DNA of 30,608 nucleotides from assembly GCF_042679605.1 (NCBI RefSeq), contig NZ_JBHTMU010000046.1, forward strand, positions 1 to 30,608, in the 5' to 3' direction. Positions 22,557-29,819 of this stretch are shown here, in pieces. Under the pieces are notes generated by a model that was not told the DNA's origin, ran no database searches, and saw only the letters and a program-made list of their open reading frames with translations. Source of the DNA: Litorisediminicola beolgyonensis. Lineage in GTDB: Bacteria > Pseudomonadota > Alphaproteobacteria > Rhodobacterales > Rhodobacteraceae. Numbering within the stretch: position 1 is the first letter of the stretch; every line of letters starts with the position of its first letter. Made by a program: the position numbers and the translations under genes.

Positions 22557-23003
22557 CTATTCGGCGATATCCTCGGACCAGAGCTCGGGCTTCTCGGCGA
22601 TGAAGCGTTCCATCAGCGCGATGCAGTCGGGGTCGTCGGCCAGCACCACCTCGACGCCGCGCTCACGCAGGAAGTCCTCGTTGCCGCCGAAATTGCGGTT
22701 CTCCCCGATCACCACGCGCGGAATCCCGAACTGGACGATGGTGCCCGCGCACATCATGCAGGGCGAGAGCGAGGTATAGAGCACGGTGTCGCGGTAGCTT
22801 CTCTGCCGCCCGGCGCGGCGCAGCGCGTCCATCTCGCCATGAGCGATAGGGTCGCCCTTCTGGACCCGCTGGTTGCGGCCCGCCGCGACGATCTCGCCGT
22901 CGCGGGCGAGCACCGACCCGATCGGGCAGCCGCCCTCCTCGAACCCGACAAGGGCCTCTTCATAGGCGCGGCGCAGGAGGCGGCGGTCGTCATCTGTCAT
23001 CAT
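22557..23003 (-). CDS. Cytosine deaminase-like zinc deaminase (fungal Fcy1-like)
   Basis: The 148-residue cytidine/deoxycytidylate deaminase-fold enzyme has zinc motif HGEMDA (His55, catalytic Glu57) and PCMMC (Cys82 and Cys85). It aligns strikingly, from memory, with yeast cytosine deaminase: EEGGCPIGSVL, RNQRVQKGDPIAHGE, DTVLYTSLSPCMMCAG, FGIPRVVIGENRNFGG, and a C-terminal MERFIAEKPELWSEDI. Yeast Fcy1 ends in nearly the same pattern. This suggests cytosine (or isocytosine-like) deamination to uracil rather than tRNA adenosine deamination (TadA). ATG 23003 follows GGGAGA; a second ATG is adjacent. Convergent with the kinase (12-base gap) and divergent from the efflux operon. Confidence 0.87.
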   Translation of the reverse strand: MMTDDDRRLLRRAYEEALVGFEEGGCPIGSVLARDGEIVAAGRNQRVQKGDPIAHGEMDALRRAGRQRSYRDTVLYTSLSPCMMCAGTIVQFGIPRVVIGENRNFGGNEDFLRERGVEVVLADDPDCIALMERFIAEKPELWSEDIAE

Positions 23004-23087
23004 CGTCGCTGTCTCCCGAGCGCAGCCCGAAGGGAGGCCGCTTTCACAATTTTGACCACGGCACTGGCCAGCTCGTGCGTGAAGTTT

Positions 23088-23110
23088 ATACTGAACTGTA
23101 TAGTTCGTAT
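23088..23110. promoter_or_regulatory. Putative TetR-type operator before the RND efflux operon
   Basis: A 23-bp near-palindrome has inner arms GAACT-GTAT-AGTTC (23093-23106) and outer ATAC/GTAT arms (23088-23091 and 23107-23110), with one extra T in the left arm. It overlaps a -10-like TATACT at 23087-23092. Location just before the adaptor ATG at 23126 fits repression of an efflux operon by a TetR/AcrR regulator. No such regulator gene is in the window. Confidence 0.6.
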
Positions 23111-23125
23111 CTGAAAGGCCCCTTC

Positions 23126-24214
23126 ATGTCCCTTCGCATCGCGCTCACCCGGGCCCTCCCGGGCCTTTTGCTGTTTTTGTTTGCGCTGCCGACCTTGGCG
23201 CAGGAGAGCGAGGCGACGGCGACACAAGAGATGGTGCGACCGGTCAAGCTGATGACGCTGGAGGCCGGAGAGGCACCGCTCAGGCGGCAGTTTTTCGGGC
23301 GGGTGACGGCGCGCGAGACGGTGGACCTGGCCTTCCAGGTGCCCGGCCAGATCGTGCGCTTCCCGGTCACCGAGGGTGCGACGCTCGAAGAGGGCGCGCT
23401 GGTGGCGGAGCTGGACCTGACCCCGTTCGAGCGCGAGCTGCAACGTGCCCAGGTCAATCTCGACAAGGCCGAGCGCGATGTCGGGCGGCTGAGCGAGCTC
23501 GAGGGCAGCGCGGTCTCGGCGGTGCAGGTGCGCGATGCGCAGACCCAGCTCGAGCTTGCGCGGATCGGGGTCGCCGAGGCGCGGGAGCGGCTCGAGGACG
23601 CGAGCCTCACGGCGCGGTTCGACTCGCTCGTGGTCAAGCGCGCGGTGCCGGTCTTCACCACGGTCTCGGCCGGTCAGCCGGTGGTGCGCCTGCACGACAT
23701 GTCCGAGCTTCGGGTCGATATCGAGGTGCCGGAGGTGCTCTTCCGCCGCTCCGCCAACGAAGCCTCCGCCGAGGTCGCCTTCACCGCGACCTTCCCGGGC
23801 TATGCCGAAACCTTCCCCTTGATCTTGCGCGAATACGAGGCCGAGACGGCGGATGTGGCGCAGACCTTCACCCTGACGCTCGCCTTCACCGGCGAGGTGC
23901 CCGACTGGGTGCTGCCCGGGGCGTCGGTCACGGTCAGCGCCGAGGCGCCCGGGCAGGGTGGCGATGCGGTGATGATCCCCGAGACCGCGGTGATCTTCGG
24001 GCCGGATCGCGGCGCGTCTGTCATGGTCTTCAACGCCGCCGACGGTGGCGACACCGGCACGGTCGCGCGCGTCGCGGTCGAGATCGAGATGCGCGACGAC
24101 GCGCGGATCATCCTGACCGAGGGCCCCGAACCCGGGACCGAGATCGTCGCCGCGGGCGCCTCGCAGCTGCGCGACGGCCAAGAGGTGCGGCGCTTCACTG
24201 GCCTCGGGGAGTAA
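23126..24214 (+). CDS. RND efflux periplasmic adaptor (membrane fusion) protein
   Basis: The 362-residue adaptor links an RND pump to an outer-membrane channel. It has a Sec signal (ALPGLLLFLFALPTLA, cleavage about residue 26, no lipobox). A biotinyl-lipoyl domain first half (ETVDLAFQVPGQIVRFPVTE) is followed by an alpha-hairpin (FERELQRAQVNLDKAERDVG; RLEDASLTARFDSLV), the lipoyl second half and a beta-barrel domain (SELRVDIEVPEVLF). A membrane-proximal domain ends the protein (GASQLRDGQEVRRF). ATG 23126 follows GAAAGG. It is 6 bases from the pump gene, so the two are cotranscribed. An alternative in-frame GTG at 23075 would run through the operator palindrome and is rejected. Confidence 0.92.
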   Translation: MSLRIALTRALPGLLLFLFALPTLAQESEATATQEMVRPVKLMTLEAGEAPLRRQFFGRVTARETVDLAFQVPGQIVRFPVTEGATLEEGALVAELDLTPFERELQRAQVNLDKAERDVGRLSELEGSAVSAVQVRDAQTQLELARIGVAEARERLEDASLTARFDSLVVKRAVPVFTTVSAGQPVVRLHDMSELRVDIEVPEVLFRRSANEASAEVAFTATFPGYAETFPLILREYEAETADVAQTFTLTLAFTGEVPDWVLPGASVTVSAEAPGQGGDAVMIPETAVIFGPDRGASVMVFNAADGGDTGTVARVAVEIEMRDDARIILTEGPEPGTEIVAAGASQLRDGQEVRRFTGLGE

Positions 24215-24220
24215 CGCCCG

Positions 24221-27200
24221 ATGTCCATCGCCCGCGCCTCGATCGACCGTTCGCTCCTGACCTGGCTTCTGATGCTCGGCTGCCTTCTGGGCGGCCTCTG
24301 GGGCTTTGCCACCATCGGCCGTCTCGAAGACCCGGCCTTCACCATCAAGAACGCCATCGTGCTGACCCAGTATCCCGGCGCCTCCGCCGCCGAGGTGGCG
24401 CGCGAGGTCTCGGAGCCGTTGGAATCCGCGATCCAGCAGATGGGCGAGGTCAAGACGATCACCTCGTCGAACAAGCCGGGCGTCAGCCGCATCGATGTGG
24501 AGATCGAGTCGACCTATGACGGCACGGAGCTTCCACAGATCTGGGACAAGCTCCGGGCCAAGGTCAGCCAGGCGCAGGGCGATCTGCCCGAGGGGGCACG
24601 CGCGCCCTTCGTCAATGACGGGTTCGGCGATGTCTACGGCATCTTCTACGCGGTGACCGCTCCGGGCTTCACCGATCGCGAGATTCACAATGTCGCCGAT
24701 TTCCTGCGCCGCGAGCTGCTCGCGGTCGAAGGCGTCGCCGATGTGACGCTTGCCGGGCTGCCGGAGGAGGCGATCTTCGTCGAGACCCAGCCCGCCATCG
24801 TCAGCAATCTCGGCATCGCGCCCGCCGCCATCGCGCAGGCCATCGCCACCGCGCAATCGGTGACGCCCGCGGGCTCGGTCGACCAGGAGGGCATGTCGCT
24901 CCGGATCGAAGCGCCGCAGGGCTCGGACAGCGTCGACGCGATCCAGGGGCTGACCATCGGGGTCGGCGGCGAGATCATCGATCTCACCGATTTCGCCACG
25001 GTGACGCGCGGCCGGGTCGAGGACCCCTCGATGATCATCCGCTTCGATGGTGTCGAGGCGTTCACGCTGGGCGTCGCGGGCAAGGAGGGTCTGAATATCG
25101 TCGATGTCGGCGCGGCGGTGGATGCGCGGCTCGCCGAGCTTCAGGCGGATATCCCGATCGGCGTCGATCTGAACCCGATCTACCAGCAGCATCTCGTGGT
25201 CGACGAGGCCTCGAACGCGTTCCTGCTGAACCTCGCCATGTCGGTCGCCATCGTGATCGTCGTGCTCGCGCTCGCCATGGGCTGGCGCGCGGCGGTCGTG
25301 GTGGGGGTGACGCTCCTGCTGACCGTGGTGGGCACGATCTTCTTCATGGCGATCTTCGGGATCGAGATGGAGCGGATCTCTCTGGGCGCGCTGATCATCG
25401 CCATGGGCATGCTCGTCGACAACGCCATCGTGGTGGCCGAGGGCATGCAGGGCGACATGCAGCAGGGCAAGAGCTCGCGCGAGGCGGCCGAGGACGTGGC
25501 CTCGAAGACCCAGACGCCGCTTCTTGGGGCGACGGTGATCGGGATCATGGCCTTTGCCGGGATCGGTCTCAGCCCCGATGCGACCGGCGAGTTCCTGTTC
25601 TCGCTCTTCGCGGTGATCGGCATCTCGCTCCTCTTGTCCTGGGTGCTGGCGATCACCGCGACGCCGCTTCTGGCGCATTACGTCTTCAAGCAGGGCTCGG
25701 GCGATGGCGCCGGGGCCTATGACGGGCCGGTCTTCCGCGCCTATGCCTCGGTGCTGCGCGCCGCGATCCGGCTGCGCTGGCTGGTGGTGGCGGGGCTGCT
25801 CGCGCTGACGGTGGTCTGTTACTGGGGCTTCGGGCAGGTGAAGCAGCAGTTCTTCCCCGACAGCAACACGCCGCTCTTCTACGTGCATTACAAGCTACCG
25901 CAGGGGGCCGACATCGCCGCGACCGCCGATGACATGGCCGTGGTCGAGGAGTGGCTTCTCGCGCGCGACGACGTGGTGTCGGTCTCGACCTTCGTGGGCG
26001 GCGGCGCGTCGCGCTTCATGCTGACCTATGCGCCGGAAGAGGCTCTGCCGACCTATGGCCACCTGATCATCCGCACCGAGACGCTCGACCTGATCCCGCC
26101 GCTTCGTGCCGATCTCGAGGCCTTCGGGCAGAGCAGGCTGCCCGAGGGCGAGTTCCGGACCGAGCGTCTGGCCTTCGGACCGGGCGGCGGCGCGCCCGTC
26201 GCGGTGCGCTTCTCGGGGCCGGATCCGGATGTGCTCCGGGCGCTGGCGCAAGAGGCCGAGGCGGTGATGCGCGAGGCCAGCGACCAGACGCGCGATCTGC
26301 GCACCGACTGGCGCGAGCGCGAGCTGGTGATCACGCCGCTTTACAACGAGGGCCGCGCCCAGACCGCAGGCGTCGCCCGCGAGGATGTCGCGCAGGCGCT
26401 GAAACTCGCGACCGAGGGCGAACGCGCCGGAACCTACCGCGAGGACAGCCGCCTGATCCCGATCATCGTGCGCCTTCCGGGCGCGGTGGACGAGGGCGGC
26501 GAGCACCTGGTCGACCAGCCGGTCTACAGCCAGGCGGCGGGGCGGTTCATCCCGCTCGAACAGCTCATCGACGGGTTCGATTACGCCGTCGAGGACACGC
26601 TGGTGCAGCGCCGCGACCGGCTGCCCACGATCGAGGTCCTGTCGGGCGTGCCCGCGGGCGTGAACGCCGACGCGGTCTTCCGGCAGGTGCGCGGTCCGAT
26701 CGAAGCGATCCCGCTGCCCGAGGGCTATCGCCGCGAATGGGGCGGCGAGTTCGAGAGCTCGACCGAGGCGCAGGCGAGCCTCGGGAAACAGCTGCCGGTG
26801 TCGCTTTTGGTGATGGTGCTGATCTCGATCCTGCTCTTCGGCACGCTGCGCCAGCCGCTGATCGTCTGGCTTCTCGTGCCGATGTCGGTGAACGGCGTGG
26901 CGCTGGGGCTTCTCGGGACCGGTCTGCCGTTCTCCTTCACCGCGCTCCTGGGGCTTCTGAGCCTCTCGGGGATGCTGATCAAGAACGGCATCGTGCTTGT
27001 CGAGGAGATCGACCTGACCCGCGCCGAGGGCGTGCCCTTCGAGCGCGCCATCGTCGAGGCCTCGACTTCGCGCCTGAGGCCGGTGGTGCTGGCGGCGGCG
27101 ACGACGATCCTCGGGATGACGCCGCTTCTCTGGGACGCGTTCTTCGCCTCAATGGCGGTGACGATCATGGGGGGTCTCGGCTTCGCCTCGATCCTGACGC

Positions 27201-27286
27201 TGATCGCGGCGCCGGTCTTCTACTACCTGTTCTTCCCCGGCCAGCGAAAAGCCGAGGCGCAGAGCGCGGAGGCGGCGCCGGCGTGA
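24221..27286 (+). CDS. RND efflux transporter inner-membrane permease (AcrB/HAE-like)
   Basis: The 1021-residue proton-driven pump has the twelve-TM, two-repeat RND layout. The first TM is near residue 10-30. The large periplasmic loop contains QYPGASAAEVAREVSEPLE. TM2-TM6 start near 330 (LLNLAMSVAIVIVVLALAMG), a second loop starts near 545, and TM8-TM12 run from about 860 (SLLVMVLISILLFGTL). Proton-relay residues are visible: Asp400-Asn401 in GMLVDNAIVV (AcrB has Asp-Asp) and Lys921 in GMLIKNGIVLVEE. The substrate is probably amphiphilic compounds but cannot be read. ATG 24221 follows GGGGAGTAACGCCCG. No TolC-like gene accompanies it, so it must use a channel encoded elsewhere. A hairpin overlaps the stop. 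Confidence 0.94.
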   Translation: MSIARASIDRSLLTWLLMLGCLLGGLWGFATIGRLEDPAFTIKNAIVLTQYPGASAAEVAREVSEPLESAIQQMGEVKTITSSNKPGVSRIDVEIESTYDGTELPQIWDKLRAKVSQAQGDLPEGARAPFVNDGFGDVYGIFYAVTAPGFTDREIHNVADFLRRELLAVEGVADVTLAGLPEEAIFVETQPAIVSNLGIAPAAIAQAIATAQSVTPAGSVDQEGMSLRIEAPQGSDSVDAIQGLTIGVGGEIIDLTDFATVTRGRVEDPSMIIRFDGVEAFTLGVAGKEGLNIVDVGAAVDARLAELQADIPIGVDLNPIYQQHLVVDEASNAFLLNLAMSVAIVIVVLALAMGWRAAVVVGVTLLLTVVGTIFFMAIFGIEMERISLGALIIAMGMLVDNAIVVAEGMQGDMQQGKSSREAAEDVASKTQTPLLGATVIGIMAFAGIGLSPDATGEFLFSLFAVIGISLLLSWVLAITATPLLAHYVFKQGSGDGAGAYDGPVFRAYASVLRAAIRLRWLVVAGLLALTVVCYWGFGQVKQQFFPDSNTPLFYVHYKLPQGADIAATADDMAVVEEWLLARDDVVSVSTFVGGGASRFMLTYAPEEALPTYGHLIIRTETLDLIPPLRADLEAFGQSRLPEGEFRTERLAFGPGGGAPVAVRFSGPDPDVLRALAQEAEAVMREASDQTRDLRTDWRERELVITPLYNEGRAQTAGVAREDVAQALKLATEGERAGTYREDSRLIPIIVRLPGAVDEGGEHLVDQPVYSQAAGRFIPLEQLIDGFDYAVEDTLVQRRDRLPTIEVLSGVPAGVNADAVFRQVRGPIEAIPLPEGYRREWGGEFESSTEAQASLGKQLPVSLLVMVLISILLFGTLRQPLIVWLLVPMSVNGVALGLLGTGLPFSFTALLGLLSLSGMLIKNGIVLVEEIDLTRAEGVPFERAIVEASTSRLRPVVLAAATTILGMTPLLWDAFFASMAVTIMGGLGFASILTLIAAPVFYYLFFPGQRKAEAQSAEAAPA

Positions 27287-27325
27287 TCGCGCGGGTCCAG
27301 GTCAGGCATCCTGACCCCCGCGATC
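27285..27325 (+). terminator. Hairpin at the end of the RND operon
   Basis: The stem pairs inner GGTCAGG with CCTGACC around CAT (27300-27316) and outer GATCGC and GGG with CCC and GCGATC, interrupted by small bulges. It begins at the stop codon itself. No T run follows (GTCTCACCC), so it may stabilise mRNA or act with Rho instead of being an intrinsic terminator. Confidence 0.55.
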
Positions 27326-27808
27326 GTCTCACCCAAGGCGCGGACCAAGGCCGCAGGCAGGCACTGACGCGGCTAGGCGCTTGGGATGGACCGAGAATGG
27401 TGTCTCTGTCAGGCATTCGTCACGGTCTCTCCGGAGCTTTCGCGGAAAGGCGGAGCAGAACGATCAACGGGTCGGATCTGGCTGACGTGGCGCAGCGACG
27501 ATCCTCTCGACCCCGGGCGCGGAACAAGGCCGAAGGCCGCCGCGCCAGCGCATGCCCGCCCCCCGGGCAGGCGCTTTGGTAAGGCTGGGCGCGACGGTTG
27601 AGGTCTTCCGGGTGTGGTGGACATAAAGCGCGCGGGCCAAAGGTCGGAGCGCCTCCCCGCGGGCAGGCGCCGGCGCGGCTCGGGCCGGAGCGTCATTGAT
27701 GGTCGTTCCGGGTTGCGAGTTGATCCGCTCTGTCGCGAATGGCTGGCGGCACGAGACAGGAAACGATTGCCGGAACGGAAGGCGCTGGCCTGGCGCCGTT
27801 TGAGGTGA
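27326..27808. other. Gene-poor interval, no convincing coding gene
   Basis: About 480 bases show only short frames rich in Arg/Pro/Gly with no family signature and no good ribosome binding sites. CGGGCAGGCGC occurs at 27564-27574 and again at 27660-27670, and GCGCCT-N10-AGGCGC forms a dyad at the second copy (27650-27670). It could hold a small RNA, a decayed gene or promoter material; I cannot decide. Confidence 0.5.
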
Positions 27809-27838
27809 TCCGGCCCGCATCCAAAGAGGCGGGCCGGA
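27809..27838 (-). terminator. Hairpin downstream of the flavin monooxygenase gene
   Basis: TCCGGCCCGC and GCGGGCCGGA form a perfect 10-bp stem around a 10-base loop, 8 bases past the leftward monooxygenase stop. There is no T run on that strand (ATCACCTC follows), so efficiency as an intrinsic terminator is uncertain. Confidence 0.6.
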
Positions 27839-27846
27839 ATGCTGTC

Positions 27847-29646
27847 TCAGCCCAGGTGATGGACCTCCTGCAGGCCGTAGACGGGGGTGTCGATGCCCTC
27901 CATCCGGGCCTTCAGCTGCAGCGCGAGGAACTGCGAGTAGTGGCGCGACTGGTGCAGGTTGCCGCCATGCATCCAGAGGTTCTCGACCTGCGTGGGCTTC
28001 CACATGTTGCGCTGTTCGCCCTCCCAGGGACCGGGATCCTTGGTGGTGTCCGAGCCGAGGCCCCAGACCTTGCCGAGACGGTCGGCGGCCTCCTGACCCA
28101 TGAGATCGGCCACCCAGCCGTTCATCGAGTTGTAGCCCGTGGCATAGACGATCAGGTCGGCGTCGAGATGGGTGCCGTCATCGAGGACCACGCCGGTCTC
28201 GTCGACCTCGACCACCTGGCCGCGCTTGAGCTTGATCTCGCCGTCGATGATCAGCTGGCTCGCGCCCACGTCGATGTAATAGCCGGAGCCGCGCCGCAGG
28301 TACTTCATGAAGAGCCCCGAGCCATCGTCGCCCCAATCGAGCCAGAATCCGGCCTTCTCGAGCCCGTCGTAGAACTCCTTGTCGACCTCCTTCATCTGCT
28401 CGTAGGCGGGGATCTGGAACTCGTGCAGGATCCGGTAGGGCAGGGACGCGAAGATCAGGTCGGCCTTCTCGGTGGTCACACCATTCCGCACCGCCTCTTC
28501 CGAGTAGAGCGCGCCGAGGCCGATATCCATCAGCGTGTCCGAGCGCACGATATGGGTCGAGGAGCGCTGCACCATGGTGACATCGGCATCGTGCTCCCAG
28601 AGCGCGGCGCAGATGTCGTGGGCTGAGTTGTTCGATCCCACCACGACGACCTTCTTGCCCGCCCACTGGTCAGGCCCGTCATGTTCGGAGCTGTGCTGCT
28701 GCACGCCCTTGAACTTCTCCATTCCGGGGAAGTCGGGCATTCGCTTCTTGCCGGACATGCCGGTGGCCATGACAAGCTGCTTGGACTTCAGCACCACCTC
28801 TTCGCCGTCGCGGTCGACCACGACGGTCCATTCCTTGGCCTCCTCGTCCCATTCGGCGGATTTGGCCGTGGTCCGGGTCCAGTAGTTCAGCTCCATGACC
28901 TTGGTATACATCTCGAGCCAGTCGCCGATCTTGTCCTTCGGCGCGAAGACCGGCCAGTTCTCGGGGAACTTGATGTAGGGCAGGTGGTCGTACCAGACCG
29001 GGTCATGCAGGCAGAGCGACTTGTAGCGCTTGCGCCAGCTGTCGCCGGGCCGGTCGTTGCGCTCGACGATGATGGTGGGCACGCCGAGCTGGCGCAGACG
29101 CGCGCCGAGCGCGATGCCGCCCTGGCCGCCGCCGATGATCAGGCAGTAGGGCTGCTCCGAATAGCCGAGCGTCTCGGCCTCGTGCTCGCGCTCCTCCTTC
29201 CAGGTGGTGCGGTTCTTGCCGGCACCGTGCTTGGCGCCGAGCGGGCGGTCGAAGCCTTTGTTCTCCTCATAGCCCTTGAGCTCGACCATGGTGGTCAGGA
29301 GCGTCCAGATCTTGCCCTCCTTGAGCCGCAGGAGCCCGTAGCCGCGGGCAATTTCGGTCTCGAAGCTGATCCAGGCGGTGGTGACGCCGCCCTCTTCGGT
29401 CGGCACCTCGCCCTCGGCCAGCTGCCAGTTGCGCGGCTTGGTGGTGGCGAGCTGGTGGCGCAGCATGTCGGCCGCGCCCTCGGGGCCTTCGACGGTCTTC
29501 AGGTTCCAGGTGAAGGTGACGAGATCGCGCCAGTAGCTGTCGTCGAGAAACATCGACGCGGCTCGGTCGATGTCGCCCGCTTCGAGCGCGGCGCCGAACT
29601 CGTCGAGAAAGGCCTGGGTCTGGTCGGATAGGGTCGTATCGAGCAT
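27847..29646 (-). CDS. Type II flavin-containing monooxygenase with N-terminal NTF2-like domain
   Basis: The 599-residue protein fuses a SnoaL/NTF2-like domain (about 10-135: FLDEFGAALEAGDIDRAASM, FLDDSYWRDLV, GYGLLRLKEGKIWTLLTTM) to a flavin monooxygenase. The FAD motif is IIGGGQGGIALGARL (170-184). The FMO/BVMO-type fingerprint is FKGVQQHSSEH (312-322). The NAD(P)H motif is VVVVGSNNSAHD (333-344), and ATGYNSMNG lies near the end. N-terminally extended type II FMOs often oxidise ketones (Baeyer-Villiger) or heteroatoms and can use either NADH or NADPH. The fingerprint residue after HxxxH is His rather than Tyr/Phe. ATG 29646 is preceded by GGGAGGAG. The regulator gene directly upstream probably controls it. 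The longer frame starting further upstream is noncoding. Confidence 0.93.
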   Translation of the reverse strand: MLDTTLSDQTQAFLDEFGAALEAGDIDRAASMFLDDSYWRDLVTFTWNLKTVEGPEGAADMLRHQLATTKPRNWQLAEGEVPTEEGGVTTAWISFETEIARGYGLLRLKEGKIWTLLTTMVELKGYEENKGFDRPLGAKHGAGKNRTTWKEEREHEAETLGYSEQPYCLIIGGGQGGIALGARLRQLGVPTIIVERNDRPGDSWRKRYKSLCLHDPVWYDHLPYIKFPENWPVFAPKDKIGDWLEMYTKVMELNYWTRTTAKSAEWDEEAKEWTVVVDRDGEEVVLKSKQLVMATGMSGKKRMPDFPGMEKFKGVQQHSSEHDGPDQWAGKKVVVVGSNNSAHDICAALWEHDADVTMVQRSSTHIVRSDTLMDIGLGALYSEEAVRNGVTTEKADLIFASLPYRILHEFQIPAYEQMKEVDKEFYDGLEKAGFWLDWGDDGSGLFMKYLRRGSGYYIDVGASQLIIDGEIKLKRGQVVEVDETGVVLDDGTHLDADLIVYATGYNSMNGWVADLMGQEAADRLGKVWGLGSDTTKDPGPWEGEQRNMWKPTQVENLWMHGGNLHQSRHYSQFLALQLKARMEGIDTPVYGLQEVHHLG

Positions 29647-29767
29647 GGGTCTCCTCCCTGATGCGGTGAATCCGTGTCCTCCGGGGATCAGGCTGACAGA
29701 GCGGAGCGGCGGCTGGCTAGGATTTTCCGGCCAAGCCGGGGATGGATCCGGGATCTCGGCAATCGCG

Positions 29768-29783
29768 CGTTGCGCGCGCAACG
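29768..29783. promoter_or_regulatory. Palindromic operator between the regulator and monooxygenase genes
   Basis: CGTTGCGCGCGCAACG is a perfect 16-bp palindrome 122 bases upstream of the monooxygenase start. A further half-site GCAACG follows at 29789-29794. It lies just after the stop of the Fis-type regulator gene, a suitable upstream activator site. I could not find a -24/-12 promoter. Confidence 0.6.
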
Positions 29784-29819
29784 AGGACGCAACGGCGGGG
29801 GATCTCAGCCCGTGGTGGG

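Noticed and set aside
23000..25888. A 962-residue antisense frame over the RND genes
   Set aside because: Composition is His/Arg/Asp-rich with no recognisable domain; the sense strand encodes clear RND proteins.
27386..27601. Small frames in the interval after the RND operon
   Set aside because: Arg/Pro/Gly-rich translations with no Shine-Dalgarno sequence and no domain; probably not genes.
29647..29767. A sigma-54 promoter (-24 GG / -12 GC) for the monooxygenase
   Set aside because: No match to the consensus with correct spacing was found on the leftward strand, which agrees with the regulator lacking GAFTGA.
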